This document shows, piece by piece, positions 1-11,600 of a stretch of DNA of 64,000 nt (positions within the stretch are counted from its first letter, which is position 1; each line of letters starts with the position of its first letter). This DNA comes from Fasciola hepatica. Its lineage: Eukaryota > Platyhelminthes > Trematoda > Plagiorchiida > Fasciolidae. Both the position numbers and the translations under genes were made by a program. The DNA is taken from contig CANUEZ040000129.1 in the NCBI GenBank assembly GCA_948099385.1, positions 6,247,501 to 6,311,500 on the forward strand, in the 5' to 3' direction. The notes under the pieces were generated by a model that did not search any database, was not told where the DNA came from, and saw only the letters and a program-made list of their open reading frames with translations.

Positions 1-347
1 AATTTCATGGTGTGAATAAGACGGTGGGTTTCTATGGAAGAAGGATATCGTTTTTTTCAGTGATTATCAGACACCTATTCCCTGATCTCCAAACATGTGA
101 TGACCAAATATCTGCGACATTCCTCCCTATTAAATAACTGACTAAATATTTACAAAAAGCATTCTTAATGTAACTCTACGACTATATTTGTATTTGGGTC
201 GGCGGAAACAGAGACATCCTTTAGTACAACTCTCAGTTTGCTACTTGCTTCCTTGAGGATTTGAAGTCTGTCACGAATAAGAATCGTGAAAGCACTTAAG
301 TTTGGGCATACAGCACATGGGCAAATCAAAGCAAGCTAGTAGGGCTA
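1..347. other. AT-rich stretch, nothing recognised
   Basis: No coding motif, RNA gene or repeat was recognised here. It looks like intron or intergenic DNA. Confidence 0.4.
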
Positions 348-566
348 AGTAAAACAGAGCTGCCTATAACCAGAATTATTTTTATCCCGGAACCAAAGCC
401 ACAGTGAAATTGACGTTTCCTGCCCAGAACAATAAGATACAGGAAATTCAGACCATGGATGGGATTGTCGACCGTTTCTTCAACTCCGTGAGGATGTTAT
501 TTCGTCAACGTTTTCTTGCTGAAAGGGTCCTTCAGTTTCTGATGGAACAGTGTTGCATGTTATGAA
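348..566 (+). CDS. Weak exon candidate, no family recognised
   Basis: A plus-strand frame is open from just after a TAA near 348 to a TGA near 566, about 70 codons, and is less AT-rich than its surroundings. The translation includes NYFYPGTKATVKLTFPAQ and later MDGIVDRFFNSVRMLF. A possible acceptor (AACCAG) lies near 370 and a possible donor (GTGAGG) near 490. No family is recognised and this length is common by chance, so it is recorded only as a segment to test with transcripts. Confidence 0.12.
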
Positions 567-1560
567 GTAGCATCTTCTTACATCTTTAGGATGAAAGTAA
601 GTAAATGCAATTGTTTACTGTAATAAGTGGTTTTATGTTTAAAGTTCCGTAAAATTTTGAGAGCTTAAAAAACAATTTATGTTTGGACAGAAGGACTATT
701 TTATTTTCAAGTGTCACTTGAGCACATTCGTTTCACACTTGGACGAGAAGTTGAGTGTGTATGCAGACAACTTTACACACGTTTGTGTATGTGTGCGCGC
801 AAATGCCCAAATATATATGTTCGAAGCTGTCCATACGTGTGCAACAAAAGTGGGCTAGAGATCCAAGTGAATCTGAACTCCAGTCAAATAGCAGACTTCT
901 TCCATTGTTTATATGAGCGAGCATTTAATAAATAAATCCTTGTATTCAAAATGTTTCCCGGTGCTTTAGCCGTGTGATCCTTTTCCTTATGAGTATCTGT
1001 AGCTTAGCTGCACTTTGGAACGGGCTGTTAGTTAGGGTAAGTTAGGAGTCTTGGATTTGCATGCACATGCTAATACAACAATAGTGTGTCTCCTAAAGCC
1101 ATAGTCCTACGTAACTGATGAGCTAGCAAAACTGGAAGCGACGCTTTTGATTTCTACTGAGATAAAGCACAATACTGCGTACAAGTAACTAATAGTTGTA
1201 CCTAACCATTTAGGATCTTAAGGTGCCATACTATAAATTGTATTTGTTTAGCCAACCTTTGAGAACCGACCCCGGTAGTATTATAGGTAAGATGGTTGGC
1301 TCATAATCATTCCTACCGGGTTTGGGTCTCCGTTAATGGTGATCCTTAAAAAGGATGAAACAGCTGTACAGTGCTTCCATAGTCGTCAATGGCTTGAAGA
1401 ATCGTGTTATGTAAAAATGTATTCCCCTACTACTCACACTCATACTAATATATATCTACAAAAAGAAAACAAAACATTACGGGAGATATATAATTAATGT
1501 GTCAGAACCGAGATCGGTTCGGAGTGTATCGAAAAATCGATGCGTCATGTGAAATGCTAC
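567..1560. other. AT-rich stretch with two interleaved short inverted repeats
   Basis: No gene was recognised. Between 1250 and 1320 two perfect 8-bp inverted repeats are interleaved: AGCCAACC (1250-1257) with GGTTGGCT (1294-1301), and CCCGGTAG (1271-1278) with CTACCGGG (1313-1320). That order would permit an H-type pseudoknot if transcribed, but chance is a fair explanation. Confidence 0.4.
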
Positions 1561-1611
1561 GGTAAAATTTTACTACTCAATAACACAGAGTAGTCGAAAT
1601 CGTTGGTAGGT
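1561..1611 (+). repeat. PLE terminal inverted repeat, arm A
   Basis: This 51-bp segment is the inverted partner of 3821-3871. Aligned without gaps, 46 of 51 positions match, including an uninterrupted 22-bp run reading GTAGTCGAAATCGTTGGTAG in its core. It lies beyond the 3' end of the PLE frame. Terminal repeats in direct or inverted arrangement are known for PLEs; that this one marks the element boundary is inference. Confidence 0.8.
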
Positions 1612-1650
1612 TGTCGACGTTTCGGTCACCACGGGTAACCTTTTTCAAGG
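1611..1650 (-). ncRNA. Possible degenerate hammerhead ribozyme of the PLE
   Basis: Read on the minus strand, a 7-bp hairpin (GGTTACC, loop CGT, GGTGACC; 1640-1624) is followed directly by GAAACGTC (1623-1616), the order of stem II and the 3' core of a hammerhead. The 5' core, expected as CTGANGA, reads TTGAAAA plus an extra A, so two conserved bases differ. Hammerhead motifs are known in PLE terminal regions of many animals. This copy looks catalytically dead, and stems I and III were not convincingly paired. Confidence 0.25.
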
Positions 1651-1833
1651 CTGGCTTTGAAACCGAATGAAACTGGAATAATAGTTTAGAGCAATTGGGT
1701 GTTAGTCACAGTGTGTTCGTGTGTTGGTCTGTGTGTTTGTGATATTGTTTTAGTGTAAGGGGTGGGTGGGTAGGTTGAATCTCCGTCCATACTGTGTCCG
1801 TGTTAGTGGGGTCACTTGAGGTCAACAAGGTGA

Positions 1834-3825
1834 TTATGACCCGTTTTGGTGTTTATCCATCCGCGTCGTAAGTGCCATCCATATGCTTGAAATCTCTGCA
1901 CCATCGTTGCGGTTGAGACACGATTGACGGGCGTTAATTGCCAGAGCCTCCGCGTAGAGACGTTCGGTGTACGTACGGAACCCACGTTGGAGGATTCTGG
2001 TGTTTTCGTAGTCGATGCTGTGGTTTTCGAATATGGCGTGAAGTGGGATTGCAGAGTCGCGTTCTAACTTTCTTAAAGCCATTTGGTCCCTCGGTCTGCA
2101 TTTTTCTTTTCTTTTGGGTTCTGCGATTCTGATTTTCACCTGTCTGCATGTTTGTCCAATGTATTGAGCGGGGCATTCTTTGCAGTTGATCATGTAAACA
2201 CAGTTGTTCTGTTCGTGTATGTGTTGAGAGTTTTTAATTCTTGTGAGATGGCGTCGCAACGTGTTATCTATTCGGGAGAAAACACGAACACCATATGCAC
2301 CAAGTATTTTCCTGATTGCTCCTGATGTGCCCGATCTGTACGGGATACCAACGGAGGCTAGCCAGTCTACGTCCTTCTTGTCGTGTGTTGCTGACTTGTT
2401 TCTTAACACATCGGTTACTAGTCCTCGTTGGTAGTTGTTGTTTTGAAGGACGGTGTGTAAGCTTTGCATTTCCTGTTTATGAGTGACACCGTCGTTGCAC
2501 AATTTGTCGACTCTGTTCGTTAGTAACAATATGAGTGTAGGTTTCCTGTGAATGCTCACTGTAAACCTACGGGAGTTGTTTACTTGTAGTCGACAGTCAA
2601 GGAAACTGATGACTCTCTCAGTGTTCTCAGTCTCCACTGTGAATTGAATTGAGTTAGACTGATTATTGAGACATTGTAGAATGTCATGCCTATGTTCTGA
2701 TTTCAGAATTGCAAACGTATCGTCCACATATCTGACATAGATTCGTGGTGGATTGTGAAAGGCGGCCAATGCTTTAGATTTGACCGAACGTAAGAACAGA
2801 TTAGCTACAATGGGTGATACAGGAGAACCCATGGCTGTGCCGTCAGTCTGTCTGTACAATGATTGGTTAAATGTAAATAAGGCGGAAGTGAGACATAGTT
2901 CAACGCCAGTGATAATATCAGTTGGATTCAATGGACATCTGCGTTCTAAAGTAGTGTCATTGATCAATATGGAGAGTAAAATTTCCAAACTGTCTTTATT
3001 GGGCACGTTTGTGTAAAGAGATGTCACATCAAAGCTCACCGCTGTTTCGTCTTCTCCTAATACGACAGACTTTAGAATGCGGGAGAAATCAAAGGCGTCG
3101 TTTATGTGACTTACCACCAATTTTTGGTACGGCTTCAGTGGTGTACTGATGTATTTGGCTAACATATAGGTTGCACAAGGGGTATAATTCACGATTGGTC
3201 GGATAGGTGTGCCGACTTTGTGGATGTTTGGTAATCCGTAAAATCTTCCAGGTCTGTTTGTCTTAGGATTCAAAGCAAACCGTAGAGACTTACCCAGCTT
3301 TTCTTTTAGCCCTGAAAGGTATTTGCTTATCTGTGCCTTTGTTTTTTTCAGTGTGGCGTTGGCTTTCTTTTCTTCAATTCTTCCATATGGTCCATCTTCC
3401 AAGTGTTGTCGAACTTTTGATTCATAGCCGGACCTATTTAGAACGACTGTAATGTTGCCTTTGTCAGCTTTGGTGATGTGAATCGATTAGTCACTTTGCA
3501 GCGTGGTTAGTGCCCTCTGTTCGCCTTTTGATAGATTTGACGAAATTGGTTTCTGATTTCTGAGAATATTACATATTCTGAGTCTGATTTTATTGGCTTT
3601 TTCGAGCGGTAGTTTTTCCAACGCACCTTCCAATATAGGGACTATTTCTTGAGGCGTTAGAGGTTTCTTGTGTAATGTAAAATTTAGACCTTTCTGTAGC
3701 AACTGTAGTTTCGCAGAGGTCAACATTCTGTCTGATAAGTTTTTGACTGAGTGTTTAGGGTCAGTCAATTGAAATATTCTCAATTCCGGGTTTTTGTTTT
3801 TTACAGAGGTGTTCTTCTGGACCTA
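1834..3825 (-). pseudogene. PLE reverse transcriptase / GIY-YIG endonuclease, one in-frame stop
   Basis: The frame runs from just after a TAG near 3825 to the stop at 1834 and is interrupted by one TAA at 3487-3489. The upstream part carries the PLE N-terminal region, with LTPQEIVPILEGALEKLP and LSKGEQRALTTLQSD before the stop; ITKADKGNITVVL follows it in the same frame. Counting from the ATG at 3402 (522 residues): GRFYGLPNIHK at 52-62, motif A SFDVTSLYTN at 123-132, motif B GTAMGSPVSP at 188-197, catalytic YVDD at 225-228, and SFLDCRL at 266-272. The GIY-YIG region has VYMINCKECPAQYIGQT at 402-418 with its CxxC, the conserved R at 420, and the acidic residue in ERLYAEALAI (480-489). After HRKPT (285-289) the thumb looks about 16 residues shorter than is usual for the family. 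Both catalytic centres look intact, but the stop, the short thumb and the lack of a clear initiator upstream of the stop suggest a dead copy. Confidence 0.9.
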
Positions 3826-3871
3826 CCAACGATTTCGACTACACTGTGTTATTGAGCAATGAAATTCTACC
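3821..3871 (-). repeat. PLE terminal inverted repeat, arm B
   Basis: This arm lies just upstream of the PLE frame and, read on the minus strand, matches 1561-1611 at 46 of 51 positions. Similarity fades on both sides, which sets the likely element edge near 3871. Confidence 0.8.
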
Positions 3872-6800
3872 AGATATACAATTGTTTTGCCACGTACACA
3901 GAACACGTATTTTATGCCAATTCTATATTTCTTCCATTTAATCAAGTTCAGTTAATACCACTCAGTTCTCAGGACATATAGCTTCAACTTGACGTTTCAA
4001 CATGCTTTGCAATAGTGACTAATTTCATTGTTTCCAAACCTCAGCTTTCTAGACTTCTCTCATTTCAGGTCGAGGCGACATAACTAATAGACATATCTCG
4101 AATGCAAATTTCCAACCTGTTTTAATGTTTGTGAGGGCTAACGCATCCAGTCCTATTTCTCATCTTGATCAGGTATTCTCAGAATCCTCTCTACTGGCTG
4201 ACACTTTATAACTGTTGGTAAAGAACGCTATAGCAGATCATGCCCAGTTAACCGTGGTAGAACGGGCAAAATTCAAAACTTTCCCAATAATCTATTTACC
4301 TTTTCAAACAATTGTTTATACAGGGTAAAACAGACAGGCCTGTTGCATCGCAGCCCATTTATTTATTCTCTAGATGTATTTATCGCTCGAAACTTTGAAG
4401 TTTTAAACACCCCACCGCACAGTCTACATACTCTTCCAGTAGTTTACCTAAGGGATTATTGACTGTTCCATAAAAAGAATCATCGTGCTAAGTATTGCAA
4501 TAGGTTTTATGCCAATTGTAGGAATATCATACATGTTCGCCGATTGCGTCTCTCGGAAATTTCTGGGAAAAGCCTGGATTTCTCTTGTTTTGGTAACGTA
4601 TTCAAGCGATGACTATCTTCGGAAGCTGTTTGACCAACTCAAATTGAGTCAAATTACAACTTCAAGTAACAACGAAAGATCGACATCATCATAAATAAGC
4701 TCCACCGAAAAATCATAATTGAAAACGTTGAGTTGATACATTCCTAGGTAAACTAGTTGTGATTTCGGGAACAAACATGCGGGCAACACTCGGATTTTTT
4801 GAAGTCGCGCATTTTGTAGAGCCATGGGTAAACATTCATGGGAGTGGCTCTCCGACATTGAATCCAAGGCTTGATTCTAATGGCTCCCGATCTCTTGCCC
4901 ATCCTAAAGTCTTTTGATTGACCAATTCCCACTTTTACCAACGCTGCACATCGTTGTACGGTAAATAAATGAGAGTGGAATGGTATTCACTTATAAGTTC
5001 CCTTTTTATTTGTAGGACGAAATTCACCAATAAAAATAGGTAGATCATTCTGACAGAACTACGCTTATTTGTTGCAACGAAAAATTTACGTTGTGTTGCC
5101 CTATATATTTATCAAGTATCTCCGATCGCGGTGATTTATGGGTAAAACGTGGTTCCGACACTTTGTTGCTACAGTTGGAATGACGTTCAAGACGTGTTAA
5201 CATCCGAACATATGAATGCAGTTCGATAATTACTTTTCAGGCAGAACATTTCTCAAGCATTGCGGTGTCCTTCAAAGGTCTATCGCCCAGCTTAACGAAA
5301 CTGATGCACATCTATCGGACTCGTGGTAAATAAGTCATAAGTCCATGATTGGCTTGCTTTATCTGTTATCTTTCATGTTGTTCATATTGTTTCATGCTTA
5401 GGCTGTTCCTGAACGTTGCAGTTGGCAACCGTAAGTCGTAGTAGGATTAAAACGCAAGTATAAGGCGGTTGAGACAAGTGATTTGAAAATTCGAACGAGG
5501 TAGTTTTAAACGTGCAGGATACTAACACTGTTCTAGAAAAAACGGACTAACTATAGAAAACTCACGCACGCGGAACATTTCTGTTTTTTCAATCTTTTTC
5601 GAAAGTGACAGGCATTTTCTCACCTGTGCCCCAGCAAGGTGGCAAATTAATCTAGTTCTCTATACTTGTTTGCTTAGGCAAAGCATTTTGATTCTAGAGT
5701 ACTTACAGTTATGAAATCCTAACGTCATTTCCCTGTTAATATATTTACTACATCAGCTAAGCAAAGCTAGTGTGAATGACCTTACAGGCCTTTTTTCAAA
5801 GAATCAATGTCTCCCTTAGCACACGACAGGACCCCAAAATGGATCAAAGTGTTAGGTGTCTGATCAATTAGTCCCAACTCGTATTATCATTTAGGATCAG
5901 TGTTGGTGGAATTTTACCTTTTCTCAAAATCAGTGATACAAGTCCAGCGACTGTAGTGTTGACACATATTTCTCCTACAGAAAAAAAGTTACTTCCCAAT
6001 ATAGGCCATTAAACTGACGAATAGCAAATGATCTTTCAGTTCTGTCCACACAAAATGCAAAACACTGAAGACCGATTCCTAGTCGTTTTTCTTTCATTCA
6101 AAGTGGCATTTTTACCTCATAATCTAGATTGGTAATCGTTTGTGAAACGAAGCATGTAAAAAATCCTGTACGGTCTTGTTGCCCTCTGTTTTATGGGCAT
6201 ATAAGCCGATTAGCCATTTTGTGCAAAGGACTCACAAACTGCATTTTTCCGCAGAAGAAGCAGACGCTGACTGAGTAGAATGCAAGCAGTGGATGGCGAG
6301 GTGAAGGTTGCCGAGATATTCCTGAAAAAGTGTGAAAATTTCTTCACAGCAAAAGAAACCTCATGATTAATTGCCAGCCTTATTGACTCAAACATATATT
6401 GAAATATGTTTTGTGAAGATGAAACTTAGATTACTGGTATTGCGTACATGTTACTTTTGGCGCATATTTGTAAATGTTTACTGGCTATGTTTCAACAACC
6501 ATTGTCATGAATACCATGGCCGGAGAATATGTATAGAGATATTTTAGTCTGAAATGAAATGCAGCTTGAATGAGATTGATACGAGAATGGGGCTACGCCA
6601 CTGCAAGTTAGAAAACCATTATTTTTGTAACTACCAGATTCTGGTTGGTGCTCAAAGCTCATGTGCCCAGTTCGAAACCCTGAATTGCCAGTATATCTGC
6701 TTACCGTTTCTATTGAAATATCTCCAATGATTTAAATCCGGAAAGGAGCATTTGAAGCAGGCGTACGCTTTCCTGCGCCGTATAGTGTTATCCATTCAAA

Positions 6801-7896
6801 ACAATGATGTCCTGTAACATTGGTACCAAGGCACCCATTGATGACTGCCTGTTGTCACAGCTTCGCTAATGGTGTCGGTTGGCAACATATGCCACAAGGC
6901 ATGACCATATTATTAAAAATTGGGACTATATATTTTTACGTATAGTGGCAAGGTTGAAATTTTGAAGTGAACACTCATACTTTAATGTGAAGTCCTATAG
7001 TATCAGGGTTCATTCATTATAAATGTCAATTTTGTCAAAACCTATCTGAATATTCACATTGCATAACCTTGGTAATATTGATGTTCCGTTTTCTGTCATA
7101 CCTTTTACTTGGTAATACATACGGGGATGTCCCTTGCCGCACAGGTGTCCTTTACATAGATGATTTGAAAATGGATTCTTACAAATTCTCGACAAAATAC
7201 AAGATGGTCTGAATAATCCTAAAGAGATCACGGAGAAGAACACAAGATGGTGAGCTAGCTCGTTTGCAGTGATTCAGAGTCATCCCATTACATCACATTC
7301 TATATGAACAGTGGTAACTGAACAGAAAATAAGACGAGACGATGAGTCAGCTTTGAGTGAGGGAGAAGAGATCGATTTCACATGCTTGGCCTGGATCTCA
7401 ATCAGTTGGCCCTTTTTCTTTTACGGTGATTGTGCTTAAATCTCACGGTAAATCGACCAAGGCACCTAAAATTAATTTTTCCGTCAGATGAATAAAGAAA
7501 TCAGCCAACAAGCAAATGCCGTTTTTACCATCAACGTTTTTCTTGAAAATATGATGAGCTAAAATCAGCCAAATGATGAAACAGGAAAAAATAATCGTTG
7601 AACTCGTTTATGTTTTCCTTGCGTTGTGAACTGTAAGTGCAGAAAGGGCTAGAATAACCAGCAGATACATTGATCACAGACTATTCATTGAGGTGGTCAT
7701 TATACTACTATAATATGCATATATATACATATATCTATATATTCTTTTTAAGGACCGTGTAAATGGATGGACTAAATCTCTCCGGGGCCACACGAGTGGT
7801 TTTATAGCTTGTTGTTGTCCATTGTGTACGAGTGTCCAGTGCGCATTTACCCACTCATGTCGTAAATGTTACCTACGTCGAGATATTCGTGAAACT
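3872..7896. other. AT-rich non-coding stretch
   Basis: About 4 kb in which no conserved protein motif, RNA gene or repeat was recognised. A TA-rich patch lies at 7715-7745. The open frames present are short and of ordinary AT-biased composition. Most likely intronic or intergenic. Confidence 0.45.
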
Positions 7897-7999
7897 GATC
7901 TAGTTTGGAGAGTCCGAAGGGTAAATGGATGTTCCCCAGTAAAGAGTCCGCAAGTGAATCTCAACTGTGGTTTCTGTTATTTATTCGTGTCTAGGTCTC
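7897..7999 (-). repeat. Three-copy ~100-bp repeat family, copy 1 (inverted)
   Basis: On the minus strand it begins GAGACCTAGACACGAATAAA and ends CCAAACTAGATC. By eye it matches the copies at 8183-8283 and 8481-8583 over its full length, including the shared GACTCTTTA-like centre and the CCATTTACCCT-like segment. It is inverted relative to the other two, which fits separate insertions or a local rearrangement. Confidence 0.7.
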
Positions 8000-8182
8000 C
8001 GCTAGAGCAAAGAACATTAAGGTTCCATGTGAAGTCATTCTAACTTATAGCAAGTAGTACGTAACCGTGTCTGAAAATTCACACAGGAACAAGACAGAAT
8101 TCGCAGTTGTTGTCGCTCATCATGTATGCTTATTCAGTGCCTCTGCACCCGATCATCTTCTTCATTGTTCATTGAGATGGCA

Positions 8183-8283
8183 GTGACCTAAACACGAGTA
8201 AATGACGGAAATCAGTTGCGATTCATTTGTAGACTCTTCAACGGAGGGTATCTACTCACACTCTCAGCGATCCAAATAAGATC
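8183..8283 (+). repeat. Three-copy ~100-bp repeat family, copy 2
   Basis: It begins GTGACCTAAACACGAGTAAA and ends CCAAATAAGATC. It shares its start, the GACTCTTCAACG centre and the GATC end with copies 1 and 3 at roughly two thirds identity by eye. The GC-richer 8330-8420 between copies 2 and 3 has no recognised match. Confidence 0.7.
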
Positions 8284-8480
8284 TCTTAGACGATATAACC
8301 ATAGATTGGACAACTATGCAGATGGGCTGGCAGGGGAGTGCCCGATACGCATACCTGATGAGCGCCAACATTCGCGAGACAAGACGTATGCTGACGGGGA
8401 AATTTTGCCCAACCATGTACATAGTACTTACCATCATTATAAGCTCTTACCAATGCGTGCTAGGAGTTCTTGAGGTAAAA

Positions 8481-8583
8481 GTGACCTAGACGTGAATAAT
8501 AAACAGAGGTCACTGTTGTGGTTCATTTGTGAACTCTTTAACGAGGAATACCCGTTCACCCTCCAAAAGCTTCAAATTGGATC
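8481..8583 (+). repeat. Three-copy ~100-bp repeat family, copy 3
   Basis: It begins GTGACCTAGACGTGAATAAT and ends TTCAAATTGGATC, followed by a short A-rich link and then the (TA)n tract. A repeat unit ending in a simple-sequence tail resembles a SINE or non-LTR 3' end, but no promoter boxes were seen in the unit. Confidence 0.7.
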
Positions 8584-8596
8584 ACAGTAAAAAATT

Positions 8597-8600
<4 letters not shown>

Positions 8601-8655
<55 letters not shown>
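8601..8655. repeat. (TA)n microsatellite
   Basis: An uninterrupted run of about 27 TA units directly downstream of repeat copy 3. It is likely length-polymorphic. Confidence 0.97.
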
Positions 8656-8659
<4 letters not shown>

Positions 8660-11600
8660 CAGCAGTAGTTGTCTGACTACCCATGTGTAAGAGGTTGGTT
8701 TCCAGTAGCCAAGTAATCTCAAGAACGATTGAACAAATGGATGGTTGGGATGTATCGACTGAGGCATGATATCAACAAGCCTCAGAGAGAACCCTGAGTG
8801 GAATCCGTAGAGTCCATCCCATCATGAGGGTCTTCACGAATAGATTTACATCTGTGTTCCTTTAAAAGCAAAAACGACAACTTACGGTCTCCTAACGTGG
8901 GGATCAGAAATATATATCTTCGACACGAAAGGTGTTTCCCAGCATTTATCAATTTTTGGAAAAATTACAGTTTCCCATTCATAACAGGCATTTTGTACCA
9001 ACCAAAGATTCTACACCTTGAACAAAATTTATCAAACAAAACTTCATTGTTTTCTGAACGGAAACAATGCTATACGTCTGCAGTAGCATATTCTAGAAAA
9101 TGTCGAATGTAAAAACGATTATGGTGTTGCAACTTGATTGCGCTCATTGTTTCTGAATAACACAGTTCTCAAATTTACGCCTATTCAAGCAATGGCCTAC
9201 TGACGTTTATGATGTGGAGGAGGTTTTAGCGAACTAAGACACAGTAAACTTGCCTAGAACCAAAATATGTGTCTTCTGAAAGTTGTTTTTTTCGTCATTT
9301 CTCTCAGTCACTGCACTGTTTACTTTGCTCTACAAATAGTAGTAATACACACTGGTTTTCTGACTGTTTCCCTTTTTCCAAAGAGTTTCATTCCAAAAGC
9401 ATCTCAGTTTGTGGCCATTTTGATCAAGTTGAATGCTGTTCTGTTCCAAGCAGCGATTATGCTGAATGGATATCTATTTCATAAGATCACTGATTATTGA
9501 ACCTATGACTTACTTACTTTGTTAACATTGGCGATACAGTCTGTCTTTCCAATGATCATCAAAATGTGATATTAAGGAATGAAAAGTCTCCCTGTGATAT
9601 GAAATGACGAAACTGCCTTACACTTCCGGCTGAAATCAGGTGACAAATGAAATGCTGACTTTGTTTATTCCGAAAGAAATGAAGCTTCAATTACCTAAGG
9701 CAAATAGAAAAAAAAGTAGAATGGAAAAGAGACTGAAGTTTCGCACTCTCATTACAATCATTGTCATGATTCTCGAGAGACCTGGATGTACTTAACTAAA
9801 TTGACTATTGGTTCGGCATATATGCCAGCATCCACAGCAAAGATTATTTTGCTACTATTCAACAGTGAGTTTTATATAGTTGCTAACCTGACGGGTGACA
9901 TACCCCTTGAACTTGACTACGAAAAACTTTATGATTTTATCTGTTTCAAAGTTGTTAAGCATTTGCATCAGGTGTCCATCATCCGAATGGAAACTTCATT
10001 TGTCTGACAGTATTTGTCAAATAATCTGATCTATTGCTACGTAGACACATCTTTGTTTCGTCAGCCTCTGGTCAAAAAATGTAGCTGGATATTATGAAAT
10101 GGGATCTGTATTTGAGTGCAGATATGAATCAGTTAAAATCCGTAACACAAATCATATTTCAGCCTTTTCCAACAAAATACCTTTGTGTTTTTTAATGGCA
10201 AATCATCGGAAATTTTGAAAGTAATATAGAGTTGGCATATTCATGCACATACTTTCCCACTGATAAACATATAATTCATTTAAGCGCAACAAACCCCAGT
10301 GGGTGTGCTTTCGAGGGCCTTATATGAATCGCACAGTTGGTCTGATAACACTTCAATTGCGACTAAAATAGAATTTGAAGCGATTTAAGCGGCACCGTAT
10401 GGGGTAATACTAGTAACACATTAAGCGCAATCATTTAGGAAAGAAGTATAAACGTATTATACTCATCCAAAGAAAATACCACATTAGGCTAACGAAAATC
10501 ACCATTTTATGTAATCTGGAATAAGTGTGAAATCAAATTACTCTCCATATGATTGGGGAAGTTTGGTTATTTCACCTTCGGAAAATTGCCCTGCGCAATG
10601 GCTTTGGTTCATCAGTATAATCTTATGGATGGAATATTAAGCTCCAGGCAATATAGATAATTACGAAAAACATCAACAATTTGTTAAACACTCCAGAAGG
10701 CTTATTTTATGGGCGAACAAGCCCGTGTGGCAATATTTTGTCTTGGAAAATTGAATAAGTGATATTTCCATATTTCATTTGGATTGTTTTAGTTTATGGT
10801 AAACTGACAATTCGTGATCGGATCAAAGGTTACGCACGTATAGTCAGCACTTCCACATAATTTCACATCACAGACTTTACAGAATGTTTGCCTTGCTTGG
10901 TTGGTAACTATCTTTCAAATGAATATTCGTTGAATAGCTGAGGTAACTGGCTCTCTAGTTTTTGGTAAACCATACAGAATATTCTAGAGCATTTTACTCT
11001 TGTCCGCGTTCGTCTTTTCCAATCAGACGCATATTCTATGAAATTCGCCTTCCGATGAAATTTTTTTTCAAAAACACTGCACAACAAAGAACAAAAGAAA
11101 GTTTACAAAAATATTTTTAAGGAAAGCAAGAACAAAAGTCAGAAAGTTTGGTCGTCCACGCCCAAAAAGGCCGAAACAGTCCCATAGGCTGACAACAAGG
11201 GGACAGCGATCGTTCTTTTTTGTTGTTTCAGTCAGTCTTGAGAATCACCTGCACGTTTGATGGCAGCTATTCAGAATAGAATAATGATTCTTAGTTTTTA
11301 TTTGTGATAAAACATTAATTTGTTTTGGAATCCCCGTTTTAAGTAACGGCTCTTTATTCATGGTTTCTTTTGCACCCAAACCTAGTAGTTTGATTTTGTC
11401 TGAAACTATTCGCCGGATAACCCTTGGTCTGTATTGTTGTTTTGAGAAACCTGTCTTCATTTTGCACCTGTTTCTTGGTCGATTATTTCCTCGCCCTCAT
11501 AAGAAGAGTTTTGACAAATACACTTCTTCAGGCTACTGGTACAAATAAATGGAGATCCAGGCAACCTTTAGTACGAACTACGCAAAGACGAATACTACAT

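Larger units (their letters stand above)
1561..3871 (-). mobile_element. Penelope-like retroelement (PLE), nearly full coding region
   Basis: This is a Penelope-like element in minus orientation. Such elements encode a telomerase-related reverse transcriptase joined to a C-terminal GIY-YIG endonuclease, and copy themselves by target-primed reverse transcription. In element order it holds a 51-bp terminal repeat (3871-3821), one long frame (about 3825-1834), a short 3' untranslated part, a hairpin followed by GAAACGTC (1640-1618), and an inverted copy of the terminal repeat (1611-1561). The frame has only one internal stop, so the copy is relatively young compared with the other retroelements here. 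No target-site duplication was identified. The element class is firmly supported by the protein; the exact outer ends are inferred from the inverted repeats. Confidence 0.9.

Noticed and set aside
592..606. A possible 7-base micro-exon between CTTTAG and GTAAGT, as in flatworm micro-exon genes
   Set aside because: A single AG-GT pair this close is expected by chance; no array of similar micro-exons or signal peptide exon was seen.
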